Source: Miltoncostaea sp050249835 (lineage in GTDB: Bacteria; Actinomycetota; Thermoleophilia; Miltoncostaeales; Miltoncostaeaceae). From it: a stretch of 64,000 nucleotides of DNA. Numbering within the stretch: the first letter of the stretch is position 1; each line of letters opens with the position of its first letter. Positions 35,198 to 43,763 of the stretch are shown piece after piece. The notes beneath the pieces are model-generated. The model made no database searches, had not been told where the DNA came from, and saw only the letters and a program-made list of their open reading frames with translations. Location: positions 18,361 through 82,360 of the forward strand of contig JBFWPT010000011.1 of NCBI GenBank assembly GCA_050249835.1. The letters run 5' to 3'. The position numbers and the translations under genes are program-made.

Positions 35198-37186
35198 TCA
35201 GCCGAAGGCGGCCCACCCCCGCGGCGCCAGGGTGCCGAGGTCGCTGCCCATGATCCCGGCGTCGGAGACCGTGTAGAGGGTGGTCCCCACGACCAGGGAG
35301 CGGCGGACCGGCGCCCAGTCGACGTCCGGGTCGCCCGGATGCGCGACGCGGGCGATCGGCGTGATGCCGGTGGCGCGGTCGACGTTCAGGCCCACCGCGC
35401 CGAGGAACGCGCTTCGTCCCGGCCCGCCGTAGGCCTGCACCGGCAGCACCAGGAGCTTCGACTGCGGCCACCACAGGAACGCGTGGTGGTCCGACTCGGC
35501 CTCGCTCCAGTCGGTGTCCAGCGACCGCTGGGCGATCCGCGCCGGCCGCGACGGGTCCGAGACGTCGAACAGGGAGACCTGGGTCCCCTGGGTCCGCCCC
35601 TGCGCGTCCGCGGCCTGGCCAACGCCGATCAGGGTCGTGTCGTCCACCGGGTGCAGGTACGAGGAGAAGCCCGGGATCTTGAGCTCGCCGCGCAGGACCG
35701 GGGCGGCCGGGTCGGAGAGGTCGAGGGCGTAGAGCGGATCGGTCTGGCGGAATGTCACGACGTACCCGCGGTCGCCGAGGAAGCGCACCGAGTAGATCCG
35801 CTCGCCGCGGCCCAGGCCGCGCACCTCGCCGGTGCGGACCAGGCGCCCGCCGGACTGCGCGAGGACGGTCACCCGGCTCTCGCTGGGCTCGGCCGCGTCC
35901 TGCGGCTCCCACCACTCGGGCTCCTCGGTCGTCGCGACGCGCAGGTGGCCCTCGTGCTCGGACAGGGAGAACTGGTTGAGCGGATAGCCGGCCACGACGC
36001 CGCTCGCCCGGTAGTCGGTGCGCGCTGGGTCCGACGTGTCGAGCTTGTGGATCTGGGTCGCGCCCCGCGGCGGGGCCGCCGCCCCGTCCACCTGGGGCGC
36101 CCATCGCGGCGTGGCGACGTAGAGGGCGGACGGCGAGGCGTACACGACCTCGCCGTCGGTCAGGATCGTGTCGGTGTCGGTGAGCGAGAGGCCCGCGCCG
36201 ACGCCGACCGTGAGGACGGTGATCGTCCCGAGGCCCGCGTTCTGCGTGGGCCGGCTCACGGCGCCGCACGGCACGCCGCGCCGGACCGTCCTCCCGGAGG
36301 CCGCGTCGCGCACCGTCACCCGCGGCAGCCACGCCGCCGCCGGGGCCGTCGTCACCGCCCGCCGGTTGGCGCGCCGGGCGGCGCGCCGCGCCGCCGTCGT
36401 GTCGCCGGCGGGCGAGGTCTGGGGGATGCGCGGGGCGGCGGAGCCGCTCACCACGAGGCGCACCGCGCCGCCGGCGGCGCGGGCGGCGACCAGGCCGCCG
36501 TCGGCGCGCAGGCGCGACACCTCGCGCGGCTGCGCGGGGTCGGTCACGTCCAGCGCCACCACGACCGTCACGGGGGGCGCGAACACGGGGACCGTCGTCT
36601 GAGCGATCCGCGAGGTGGCGGGCAGCGGGACGGCGCCGCCGGGGGCGTCGCCGATCACCACGAGCCGATTCCCCATGAGCAGCAGGCCGGTGGGGGAGAC
36701 GCCCCTCAGCGTCGTCGTGCCGATGCGCCGGGGCGCCCCGCCGGTGACGTCCACCGCCTCCACGCCGCCCGCGGCGATGGCGAACACGGTGCGGCCGTCG
36801 GTCTCGACGAGGTCCGGCTCGTCGACGCCGGCCTCCTGCACGTTGGTGCCCGAGAAGTCGACGCCCGCGGCCGGCGTGGCGGCGCGCAGCGGGGTCGACG
36901 CGACGGGGGAGTCCTCCGCCCCGGGGGCGGCGGGCGGCAGCGGCCGGACGTTGCCGAGGCCCCAGGGCCCGGTCTGCGCCAGGGCCCGGCGGCGCACGTG
37001 GGTCAGGAACCGCTCGCAGGAGGCGAAGCGGGCCAGGGCGGGCTTGGCGGCCTTCCTCGCCTGCTCGGCGGCCGGGTGGGCCGGGTAGGCGGGTGGCCCC
37101 CCGGAGCCGCCCCCCGCGCCGAACGCCACGGCGATCGCCGTCGCGCCGACGGCCGCCGCGGTCCCCACGATCACGAGCCGCCTCAT
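35198..37186 (-). CDS. Secreted beta-propeller domain protein
   Basis: This 662-residue protein has an N-terminal signal or anchor helix (LVIVGTAAAVGATAIAVAFGAG), a conserved early motif SGTNVQEAGVDEPDLVETDG, and long repeating beta-strand sequence with DVTDPAQPREVSRL, DLSDPAAPVLRGELKIPGFSSYLHPV and DVSDPSRPARIAQ, ending in ESDHHAFLWWPQSKLLVLP. These are the hallmarks of the beta_propel family (PF09826) of surface proteins of unknown function. ATG 37186 follows GGAGG. Two inner stretches are Arg/Ala-rich insertions. It may bind ligands or metal at the cell surface. Confidence 0.82.
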   Translation of the reverse strand: MRRLVIVGTAAAVGATAIAVAFGAGGGSGGPPAYPAHPAAEQARKAAKPALARFASCERFLTHVRRRALAQTGPWGLGNVRPLPPAAPGAEDSPVASTPLRAATPAAGVDFSGTNVQEAGVDEPDLVETDGRTVFAIAAGGVEAVDVTGGAPRRIGTTTLRGVSPTGLLLMGNRLVVIGDAPGGAVPLPATSRIAQTTVPVFAPPVTVVVALDVTDPAQPREVSRLRADGGLVAARAAGGAVRLVVSGSAAPRIPQTSPAGDTTAARRAARRANRRAVTTAPAAAWLPRVTVRDAASGRTVRRGVPCGAVSRPTQNAGLGTITVLTVGVGAGLSLTDTDTILTDGEVVYASPSALYVATPRWAPQVDGAAAPPRGATQIHKLDTSDPARTDYRASGVVAGYPLNQFSLSEHEGHLRVATTEEPEWWEPQDAAEPSESRVTVLAQSGGRLVRTGEVRGLGRGERIYSVRFLGDRGYVVTFRQTDPLYALDLSDPAAPVLRGELKIPGFSSYLHPVDDTTLIGVGQAADAQGRTQGTQVSLFDVSDPSRPARIAQRSLDTDWSEAESDHHAFLWWPQSKLLVLPVQAYGGPGRSAFLGAVGLNVDRATGITPIARVAHPGDPDVDWAPVRRSLVVGTTLYTVSDAGIMGSDLGTLAPRGWAAFG

Positions 37187-37274
37187 CCGCCACCTCCGCC
37201 GGGCCGCGGGCCCCCGGGTGGGCCCCTCGGGGATCATCCGCCGCCGCGCCCCGTCGCGTCACGGGCCGGGGGGA

Positions 37275-38342
37275 TCAGATGGCCGGGGCGGCCTCCCCGG
37301 CCGGCGCCGGGTCGAGCGCCATCGCGTCCGCGATGAGCTCGTAGGAGCGCCGGCGGGCCTCGTGCGAGTGGACGATCGTGACCACGAGCAGCTCCTCGGC
37401 GCCGTACTCCTCGGCGACGGCCCGCAGGCCGTCGGCGACCGTCGCCGGGCCGCCCACCACCATCCGGCGCGAGCCGCGCCGCAGGGGCTCGCCGGGCGCC
37501 GGGCGGCGGCGGGCGCCGTCCTCGCGCAGCCACTCCTGCGCCCGCTCCGGCGTGGGGACGGCGATGAGCTGTCCGCGGCGCAGCAGGCGCATCGCCATCG
37601 TCACGCTTGCGGCCAGGTGCTCCGCCTCCTCGTCGGTGTCGGCGCAGATGGCCGACACGCCGGCGATGACGCGCGGGGCCTCCAGCTCCGCCGACGGCTC
37701 GAAGCGGTCGCGGTAGTCGGCGGCGATCAGCGCGCCGAGCGGGTTGATGAAGTCCGCGAAGGCGTAGGGCAGGCCCGCCTCGGCGGCCCACAGGGCGCTC
37801 TGCGGTGACGAGCCGAGCAGCCACAGCGCGGGGGCGGCGGGCAGCCCCGGCAGGGCGGCGAGCCGGGCGAACGGGTGGTCCCGGGGCAGCTCGTCGCGCA
37901 GGTACGCCATCAGCTCGCCGAGCTGCTGGGGGAAGTCGTCCGGCGACGCCTCGCGGCGGTCTCGCTGGAGCGCGTAGGTCGTGGTGGGGTCGGTGCCGGC
38001 GGCGCGGCCGATGCCGAGGTCGATGCGCCCCGGGAACAGCCCGGACAGGACGCTGAACGACTCGGCGACCTTGAGGGGGCTGTAGTGCGGCAGCATCACC
38101 CCGCCGCTGCCCACCCGCATCGTGCGCGTGGCCGAGGCGATCGGGCCGATGAGGGCCTCGGGGCTCGCGCCGGCGAGCATCGGCCCGCCGTGGTGCTCGG
38201 CCACCCAGTACCGCCCGAAGCCCAGCGCCTCGGTGTGCCGGGCCAGGTCGATGGTGTTGCGGAGCGCCTGGGACCCGTCGGATCCCTCGGGCACGGGGGA
38301 CTGGTCGAGGACCCCGAGCCGGATGGGTGCGCCGCCGCTCAC
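37275..38342 (-). CDS. LLM-class flavin-dependent oxidoreductase
   Basis: This luciferase-like enzyme of about 355 residues starts RLGVLDQSPVPEGSDGSQAL, then has ALGFGRYWVAEHHGGPMLAGASPEALIG, a variant typical of the alkanal-monooxygenase-like group, and RVGSGGVMLPHYSPLKVAESFSVLSGLFPGRIDLGIGRAAGTD. FPGRIDLGIGR is the group signature. It lies between the beta-propeller protein and a lipoprotein. GTG 38342 or 38345 is the start. The copy of CGATCANTTGATCG at 38416 lies 74 bases upstream. The substrate is unknown. Confidence 0.83.
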   Translation of the reverse strand: MSGGAPIRLGVLDQSPVPEGSDGSQALRNTIDLARHTEALGFGRYWVAEHHGGPMLAGASPEALIGPIASATRTMRVGSGGVMLPHYSPLKVAESFSVLSGLFPGRIDLGIGRAAGTDPTTTYALQRDRREASPDDFPQQLGELMAYLRDELPRDHPFARLAALPGLPAAPALWLLGSSPQSALWAAEAGLPYAFADFINPLGALIAADYRDRFEPSAELEAPRVIAGVSAICADTDEEAEHLAASVTMAMRLLRRGQLIAVPTPERAQEWLREDGARRRPAPGEPLRRGSRRMVVGGPATVADGLRAVAEEYGAEELLVVTIVHSHEARRRSYELIADAMALDPAPAGEAAPAI

Positions 38343-38415
38343 CACCCCATCGTAGGAGGCGTGGGCGGCGGCGCGCCCCGGCCGCGGGGCCCGGTGGCCC
38401 GGGCGCCGCGGCGGA

Positions 38416-38429
38416 CGATCAGTTGATCG
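38416..38429. promoter_or_regulatory. CGATCANTTGATCG motif, copy 1
   Basis: CGATCAGTTGATCG overlaps the stop codon of the lipoprotein gene and lies upstream of the LLM oxidoreductase. Similar copies occur at 41689-41702 and 51500-51513. It is a candidate operator. Confidence 0.35.
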
Positions 38430-39615
38430 GGCCGGAGTCGGGGCTCTTCCACCAGTCGAACAGCCGCTGCACGTTGCCCGACGGGTCGATGGCGACCGCG
38501 ACCAGGTTGTGCTTGGTGGAGTTCCAGACGATCCACGCCCCACCGTCGCCGCGGAAGCAGACGACCCGGTTGTCGGGGCCGTCCCAGGTGCCCTCGGCGG
38601 GGACGCCCTCCTCGCAGGTCTGGCCCTCGCCGCGCTCGATGTCGTTCGCGGTGAGGTAGCCCTGGTAGGTCGTCCGCATGTCCTCGGCGCTGCCGAACTC
38701 CTCGTAGTACACGCGGTGGTCGCCGGTCTCGCAGCGCACGCTGGCGGTGGCGAGGCTCGCGCGAGCGGCCTCCGAGGTGCGGACGCAGTTGTCCGCGGTG
38801 GCGGCCGGGACGTGGGTGAGCAGGGAGATCTCCTCCGCGTTCGGGAACGGGTCGGAGGCCGTGGTGTCCGTGCCCGGGGCCGTGGTCACCGGGGCGGTGG
38901 TGGTGCCGGGCGTCGTGGTCGTCTCCGCGGCCGCGGGGGCGCCGGCGACGCGGCCGTGCCAGGCGATGGCGGCGTTGCGGACGTCGTCGGTCACCGACTC
39001 GTTGCCGGTGCTGGCCATCTGGAGCCCGTACACGTAGGCGCCGTCGGCGAAGAGCACCTGGGCGCCGGAGACGGGGATGCCGCCCTCGGCCGTCCCCGAG
39101 ATCTCGACGCCCTTGGCACCGGGGATCTCGTCGATGGTGAACTGCGTGGCCGTCAGGCCCGGCTCGTCGGAGAGGTCGGACACCTTCGCGACCACCTGGT
39201 CCACGACGCCCTGCGCGGAGCCCGCGTCGACCTCGGCCACGAAGGCGAGCGCGTACGAGTTCAGGTCCTCGGTCTTGAAGCTGGTCGTGAGGCCGCGCGT
39301 GAAGCCGGCGGAGGTCAGGATCGCGCGGTCCGACTCGGCGTCGTCGCTCTCGCTGACCGCGTCGACGAACCCGGTCAGGTCGGTGACCTCGCTCGCCTCG
39401 ATCGGGAGCGCCGTGAACTCGGACGCGGTGAGCGCGCGCTGCTCGAGGGTGAGCGGCGAGGCCGTCGGCGTCGCCGTCGTCGTGCCCCCGGAGGTCACCA
39501 CGACGGTGGTCGTCCCCCCGCTGGAGCTCTCGCCGCCGCAGCCCGCGACGACGGCGCCCGCGACGACCAGCGCCGCGCAGGTCGCGGCGAGGCGCCTGAT
39601 GGTCTGTGTGGTCAC
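38419..39615 (-). CDS. Unrecognised lipoprotein with Thr-rich linker
   Basis: I do not recognise this 398-residue secreted protein. Its signal peptide ends in a lipobox with Cys26 (LVVAGAVVAGCGG), followed by Ser/Thr-rich sequence, a first domain of about 170 residues (SEFTALPIEASEVTDLTGFV... ITSAGF-like), a Thr-rich linker near 240-270 and a second domain with EEISLLTHVPA and four Cys that could form disulfides. GTG 39615 follows GAGGGG. It is probably anchored on the outer face of the membrane. It is a single gene with no informative partner. Confidence 0.7.
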   Translation of the reverse strand: MTTQTIRRLAATCAALVVAGAVVAGCGGESSSGGTTTVVVTSGGTTTATPTASPLTLEQRALTASEFTALPIEASEVTDLTGFVDAVSESDDAESDRAILTSAGFTRGLTTSFKTEDLNSYALAFVAEVDAGSAQGVVDQVVAKVSDLSDEPGLTATQFTIDEIPGAKGVEISGTAEGGIPVSGAQVLFADGAYVYGLQMASTGNESVTDDVRNAAIAWHGRVAGAPAAAETTTTPGTTTAPVTTAPGTDTTASDPFPNAEEISLLTHVPAATADNCVRTSEAARASLATASVRCETGDHRVYYEEFGSAEDMRTTYQGYLTANDIERGEGQTCEEGVPAEGTWDGPDNRVVCFRGDGGAWIVWNSTKHNLVAVAIDPSGNVQRLFDWWKSPDSGPIN

Positions 39616-39771
39616 TGCCCCTCGTTCCCCTGTGGTTTCCCTGGACGCGCACACGATCGGCACCGGGCGCCCCGATCTGAGGACCGGGGCGGTGGCGGGG
39701 ACGTTACGAACCGGCAGGGCCCGATTGCACCCACCCGGAGGGTCAGGCTGCGCCGACGGAGGGACAGGCCG

Positions 39772-39790
39772 CGCCCCCCGGCCGGGGGCG
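39772..39790 (-). terminator. Hairpin after SDR gene
   Basis: CGCCCCC and GGGGGCG enclose five bases just beyond the SDR stop at 39797 on the minus strand. The stem is short but very GC-rich. Confidence 0.45.
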
Positions 39791-39796
39791 TCCGGG

Positions 39797-40489
39797 TCAG
39801 GCCCTCCCGTAGACCGGGATCGCGGCGCCGGTCACCGCGGACGCCTCCCGCGAGCAGAGGAAGGCCACGACCTCGCCGATCTCGCGCGGCCGCACCCAGG
39901 AGCCGTGGTCGGCGTCCGGGTTGGCGGCCCGGTTCGCCGGGGTGTCGATGACCGACGGGAGGACGCAGTTGACGGCCACCCCGTCGCGGCGGACCTCCTC
40001 GCTGGCGGCCTCCACCAGGGCGATGACCGCGGCCTTCGACGCCGCGTAGGCGCTCGCGCCGGGGAACGGCCGCCAGGCGGCGCGACTGCCGACGGCGACG
40101 ACCCGCCCCGCGCCGCGCGCGGCCATGCCCGGCAGCACGGCGCCGAGGGCGATCGCCACCGAGCGGGCGTTGAGCGCGAACTGGCGGTCCCAGTCCTCCG
40201 TGCTCTGGTCGCCGAGGGGGTGGCCGTCGAGGTAGCCGCCGACGAGCGGCACCATGCCCCACACGGGGCCCGACGCCTCCACCAGGCGGCCGAAGTCGTC
40301 CGCGTCGAGCACGTCGCAGCGCTCCAGGCGGCAGCGCCCCCGGAGGTCGGACGGGAAGTTCTCCAGCTCCCGCTCCACGATCCAGGTGACGATGATGTCG
40401 TGGCCCGCGTCCGCGAGGGCGCCCACCACGCCGACCCCCAGCCCGCCGGTGCCCCCGGTCACGATCGTCACGCCCTCGCCCCGGCTCAT
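39797..40489 (-). CDS. Short-chain dehydrogenase/reductase
   Basis: This is a 230-residue NAD(P)-dependent oxidoreductase of the classical SDR family. The nucleotide-binding motif is VTGGTGGLGVGVVGAL near residue 10, the NAG-equivalent region is around FALNARSVAIALGAV, the catalytic Ser lies in VAVGSRAAW and Tyr/Lys in SAYAASKAAVIAL. The C-terminal VTGAAIPVYGRA is a typical end. The TGG in the first motif and an Arg-free second strand leave cofactor choice open. It follows the flippase-like gene after about 65 bases on the same strand. Confidence 0.87.
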   Translation of the reverse strand: MSRGEGVTIVTGGTGGLGVGVVGALADAGHDIIVTWIVERELENFPSDLRGRCRLERCDVLDADDFGRLVEASGPVWGMVPLVGGYLDGHPLGDQSTEDWDRQFALNARSVAIALGAVLPGMAARGAGRVVAVGSRAAWRPFPGASAYAASKAAVIALVEAASEEVRRDGVAVNCVLPSVIDTPANRAANPDADHGSWVRPREIGEVVAFLCSREASAVTGAAIPVYGRA

Positions 40490-40556
40490 CCGCGTCCTCC
40501 GTCGTGTGTGGTCCGCGGCCGAGCCTCGCAGGGCGCGGGCGGGTTCGCCAGGGCTC

Positions 40557-41627
40557 CTACGCCTCCGCGACCAGCGGCTCGGGGACCGGGCCGCCGCGGC
40601 CCAGCAGGCGCGGGCCGAGCCAGGCGAGCGCGGCCGCCCCGAGGGCGAGCGACGTGATGAGCGCGGTGGCCTGGACGGCCACGCTGAACGCGAGCGCGGT
40701 GCTGGCGGGCAGCCCGTAGGCGAGGGCCAGGGCGGGCACGAGCACCACCTCGCGGGCGCCCGCGCCGCCCGGGGCGATCGGCAGCGCGCCCGCGAGGGCG
40801 ATGAGGCAGAAGGCGAGGGCGGCGGCGGCGGCCGGGGCGCCGAGGGCCATGAGCAGGGCGGCCAGGCTCAGCATGCGGGCGACGACGAGCACGAGGCCGA
40901 GGGCGGCGGCGGTGCGGGCCGCCGGGCCGTCGGTGACCACGGCCGCGCCCTCCCCGACCCGCCGGGCCGAGGCGCGGGTCCGCCGCGGGATGAGGCGGGC
41001 GAGCCGCCGGCCGGCGCCGAGCCTCCAGGCGATCGCCGCGACCACGATCGCCACGACCGCCGCCGCGGCCGTCCAGCGCAGGCCGGCCGCCGGCCCGGGC
41101 AGCGGGACCACGAGGGTCAGCGCGACGACCGCGACGGCGGTGACGACGCCCTCCACGAGCTTGTAGCCGGCGATGCCGCCCACGATGCGCAGGGTCCCCG
41201 CCTCGGCACCCCCGGGGTGGCGGCGGACGAGCGCGGCGCGGGCCGTCTCGCCGAGGCAGGCGGGCAGGATCTCGCAGGCGGCGCGGGCCATCCAGTGCAT
41301 GCCGAGCGCCGTGCCGAGCGGGACGCCGCGGACGCCGCCGGAGGTCTGGCAGACCGCCCACATCGCCCCGCCGGCCGTCTGGGCGACGGCGTACAGGGCG
41401 AGCGCCGCGGCGAGCATCTGCGGGTCGGCGCCTCCGAGGGCCGACGCCGCGGCGCCCAGGTCCAGGCGGCTCGCCCCGTACACGGCCACGGCGACGAGCG
41501 CCGTCGCGAGGGTCACGGCGCCGATCGTGCGCACGGAGGGGCGCCGCCGGCGGGGGACGGCCTGGATGTCGGGGCGGAGGGGGTCCAGGAGGAGGGGGGT
41601 CGCGGAGGGCTCGCGGCCGGCGGGCAC
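40557..41627 (-). CDS. Flippase-like membrane protein (UPF0104/LPG synthase TM family)
   Basis: This 356-residue protein with about eight helices belongs to the lysylphosphatidylglycerol synthase TM-region family. It has TALGMHWMARAACEILPACLGETARAALVRRH, a family motif around the second and third helix, GGIAGYKLVEGVVTAVAVVAL, and near the end GALPIAPGGAGAREVVLVPALALAYGL, whose PxxPGGxGxxE pattern is diagnostic. Such proteins flip or transfer lipids; no catalytic domain is fused, so a flippase or permease role is inferred. Its divergent neighbour is the RibD-like pair, with a palindrome between them. Confidence 0.78.
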   Translation of the reverse strand: MPAGREPSATPLLLDPLRPDIQAVPRRRRPSVRTIGAVTLATALVAVAVYGASRLDLGAAASALGGADPQMLAAALALYAVAQTAGGAMWAVCQTSGGVRGVPLGTALGMHWMARAACEILPACLGETARAALVRRHPGGAEAGTLRIVGGIAGYKLVEGVVTAVAVVALTLVVPLPGPAAGLRWTAAAAVVAIVVAAIAWRLGAGRRLARLIPRRTRASARRVGEGAAVVTDGPAARTAAALGLVLVVARMLSLAALLMALGAPAAAAALAFCLIALAGALPIAPGGAGAREVVLVPALALAYGLPASTALAFSVAVQATALITSLALGAAALAWLGPRLLGRGGPVPEPLVAEA

Positions 41628-41686
41628 GGTAGCAGCGCGACGGGCCGCGACGCGAGCCCGAGGTTCGCCGGGGCCCTCGTCCGGCG

Positions 41687-41704
41687 TGCGATCAATTGAT
41701 CGCA
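41687..41704. promoter_or_regulatory. 18-bp perfect palindrome; CGATCANTTGATCG copy 2
   Basis: TGCGATCAATTGATCGCA is perfectly self-complementary. It lies between divergent genes (41627 leftward, 41818 rightward) and contains the motif seen at 38416 and 51500. It may control one or both genes. Confidence 0.5.
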
Positions 41705-41817
41705 GGGGTACCGATCAGCCGAACAGGACCGATGAGATCGGCCCCGGCACGGTGTCGAAACGGGTGACCCCCGTTCGTCGCACGGTCGACGGCGGTCCGA
41801 CGCAGGAGGAGAGAGGG

Positions 41818-42435
41818 ATGCGAAGGCTGGTGGTGCAGGAGTTCGTGACGCTGGACGGCGTCATCCAGGCGCCGGGGGCGCCCGACGAGGACCGCGACGG
41901 CGGGTTCGCGCGCGGTGGATGGCTCGTGCCGCTGCTCGACGAGGCCTTCATGGAGCGGATCGTGGCCTGGGTGGCCGACGCCGGCGCGCTGATGCTCGGC
42001 CGCGGCACCTACGAGACGTTCGTGCAGCACTGGCCGCTCACCGAGCCGGACGACCCCGTGGGGAGCGTCTTCAACCGCATCCCGAAGTACGTCGCCTCGC
42101 GGACGCTGGCGGGGGCGGACTGGGAGGGCACGACCGTCATCGCGGACGTCCCCGACGAGGTGCGGGCACTGAAGGAGCAGGACGGCGGCGACATCCAGGT
42201 GCACGGCAGCGCCGGGCTCCTCCAGACCCTCCTGCGCGAGGACCTCGTGGACGAGCTGCGGCTCATGCTCACGCCGGTCGTCGTCGGGCCCGGCAAGCGG
42301 CTGTTCGGCGAGGGCACCGCGCCCGGCGCCTTCGAGCTGGTGGACCTGGAGCGCCTGCCCACCGGCATCGTCCTGCAGACCTACCGCCGCGACGGCGCCC
42401 TCACCATGGGCTCGTTCGGCCTGGAGGCGGAGTGA
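41818..42435 (+). CDS. RibD C-terminal-domain (DHFR-like) reductase
   Basis: This 205-residue protein starts MRRLVVQEFVTLDGVIQAPGAPDED, the family opening in which a short strand is followed by SxDG. It then has GALMLGRGTYETFVQHWP and, near the end, GDIQVHGSAGLLQTLLREDLVDELRLMLTPVVVGPGKRLFGEG, the RibD-C/dihydrofolate-reductase-like signature. These stand-alone proteins are presumed NADPH-dependent reductases with unknown substrates; a true riboflavin role is unlikely without a deaminase domain. A strong AGGAGG lies before the ATG. The stop overlaps the next start (TGATG). Confidence 0.85.
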   Translation: MRRLVVQEFVTLDGVIQAPGAPDEDRDGGFARGGWLVPLLDEAFMERIVAWVADAGALMLGRGTYETFVQHWPLTEPDDPVGSVFNRIPKYVASRTLAGADWEGTTVIADVPDEVRALKEQDGGDIQVHGSAGLLQTLLREDLVDELRLMLTPVVVGPGKRLFGEGTAPGAFELVDLERLPTGIVLQTYRRDGALTMGSFGLEAE

Positions 42436-43049
42436 TGGCGGTCTTCGCGCAGCTCTCGCAGTCCATGGACGGCTTCGTCGCCGGCCCGGACGACGGCGTG
42501 GACAACCCCATCGGCACCGGCGGGGAGCAGGTGCACGAGTGGGTGTTCCCGCTGCGGTCGTGGAGGGAGCCCCACGGGCTGGACGGCGGAACCGGGGGCC
42601 CGAGCGACGACCTCATGGCCGCCCTCGTCGCCCGCCCCGGCGCTGCGGTCATGGGCCGGCGCATGTACGACCACGGCGAGGCGCCCTGGGGGGCGGACCC
42701 GCCGTTCCACCACCCCGTGTTCGTCGTGACGCACCGGGAGCGCCCGCCGCGCGAGTGCGAGGGCGGCACCTCGTTCCACTTCGTCACCGACGGCGTGGCC
42801 GCCGCCATCGCGCGGGCGACGGAGGCGGCCGGCGGCCGGGACGTCCAGATCACGGGCGGCGCCGACGTGCTGCAGCAGGCGCTGGTGGAGGGGCTCGTGG
42901 ACGAGCTGATCGTCCACGTCACGCCGGTCCTGCTGGGGGGCGGCGTGCGCCTGCTCGACCGGCCGGAGCTGGCCGGCGTCACCCTGGAGCAGCAGAGCGT
43001 GGTGGCGGGCGACGGCGTCGTCCACATCCACCACCGCGTGGCGCGGTAG
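42435..43049 (+). CDS. RibD C-terminal-domain (DHFR-like) reductase, second copy
   Basis: This 204-residue paralogue of the preceding protein has FAQLSQSMDGFVAGPDDG, GAAVMGRRMYDHGEAPWG and RDVQITGGADVLQQALVEGLVDELIVHVTPVLLGGGVRLLD. Its ATG overlaps the previous stop, so the two are translated together. Sequence identity between the pair is only moderate, so the duplication is old or the two were brought together. A heterodimer is possible, as the fold usually dimerises; that is inference. Confidence 0.85.
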   Translation: MAVFAQLSQSMDGFVAGPDDGVDNPIGTGGEQVHEWVFPLRSWREPHGLDGGTGGPSDDLMAALVARPGAAVMGRRMYDHGEAPWGADPPFHHPVFVVTHRERPPRECEGGTSFHFVTDGVAAAIARATEAAGGRDVQITGGADVLQQALVEGLVDELIVHVTPVLLGGGVRLLDRPELAGVTLEQQSVVAGDGVVHIHHRVAR

Positions 43050-43072
43050 CCCCGGGCGGGGAGGGGAGGGGT

Positions 43073-43753
43073 CTACACGACCCCCTCCTCGCGCAGCCGC
43101 TCGGCCTCGAGCCGCTCGGCCGCCCACTCTCTCGCCCACGCCTCGCGGCGGTCGGTGGCCTCCTGGGCCTCGCGCACCTCGTCGGCCCAGCCCTCCTCGG
43201 CCCACTGGTCCAGCAGCGTCCGCACATAGCGGGCGTGGTGGCTCTCGTCGGCGATGATCTCGGCGATCCGCTCCGCGACGACCGGGTCGGCCTCCTCGAA
43301 CGTGCGCCGGTGGGCCTCGAAGGAGACCAGCGCCCGGGACTCGACCGCCTGGAAGAGCGTGAGGATCGGGATGACGCGGTCGAGGCCGACCGTCTCGCCC
43401 CGCTGGGGGAGGATCTCCTCGATGTCGTTGAGGGTGTCCACGATCAGGCGGCCGCCGATCGTGATGTGGTCGGGCTCGTCGGGCGGGTCGAAGGGCTCGG
43501 CGCCCAGCCGGCGCATGATCTCGGCGAAGTAGGCGCCGTGCTTCTCCTCGTCCGCGGCGTGGCGCGCGAACTTCCGCGCCAGGTCGGGGTCGTCGGTGGT
43601 CTCGGAGAGCACGCGGAGCTCCTCGGCCCCCTGGAGCTCGGCGCAGCGGAAGCTGTTGAGCATCTCGATGCGCTTCTCGGACGACATGCCGGTGAGGAAG
43701 TCCGCGTACTCCTCGGGCGTCTGCATCACGTGCGCGGCGTCGGTCGGGTCCAT
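43073..43753 (-). CDS. Ferritin-like diiron protein, last gene of the biotin operon
   Basis: This 226-residue all-helical protein has the ligand pattern of a ferritin-like diiron site: E39, then E69-x-x-H72 in ADEEKHGAYF, then E138 in QAVESRALVSFEAH, then E170-x-x-H173 in IIADESHHARYV. No signal peptide is present. The family is otherwise unrecognised; ferritin-like oxidases include hydroxylases and the Chlamydia pABA synthase CADD. Its ATG follows GAGGAGG and lies 10 bases after the bioD stop on the same strand, so it belongs to the biotin operon. No bioC, bioH, bioW or bioI is present in the window, so it could supply or modify the pimelate moiety; this is a hypothesis. Confidence 0.75.
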   Translation of the reverse strand: MDPTDAAHVMQTPEEYADFLTGMSSEKRIEMLNSFRCAELQGAEELRVLSETTDDPDLARKFARHAADEEKHGAYFAEIMRRLGAEPFDPPDEPDHITIGGRLIVDTLNDIEEILPQRGETVGLDRVIPILTLFQAVESRALVSFEAHRRTFEEADPVVAERIAEIIADESHHARYVRTLLDQWAEEGWADEVREAQEATDRREAWAREWAAERLEAERLREEGVV

Positions 43754-43763
43754 TCGGTCCTCC

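Noticed and set aside
33899..37336. A long plus-strand frame that crosses the N run
   Set aside because: It is antisense to the pentapeptide and beta-propeller genes and has no recognisable domain.
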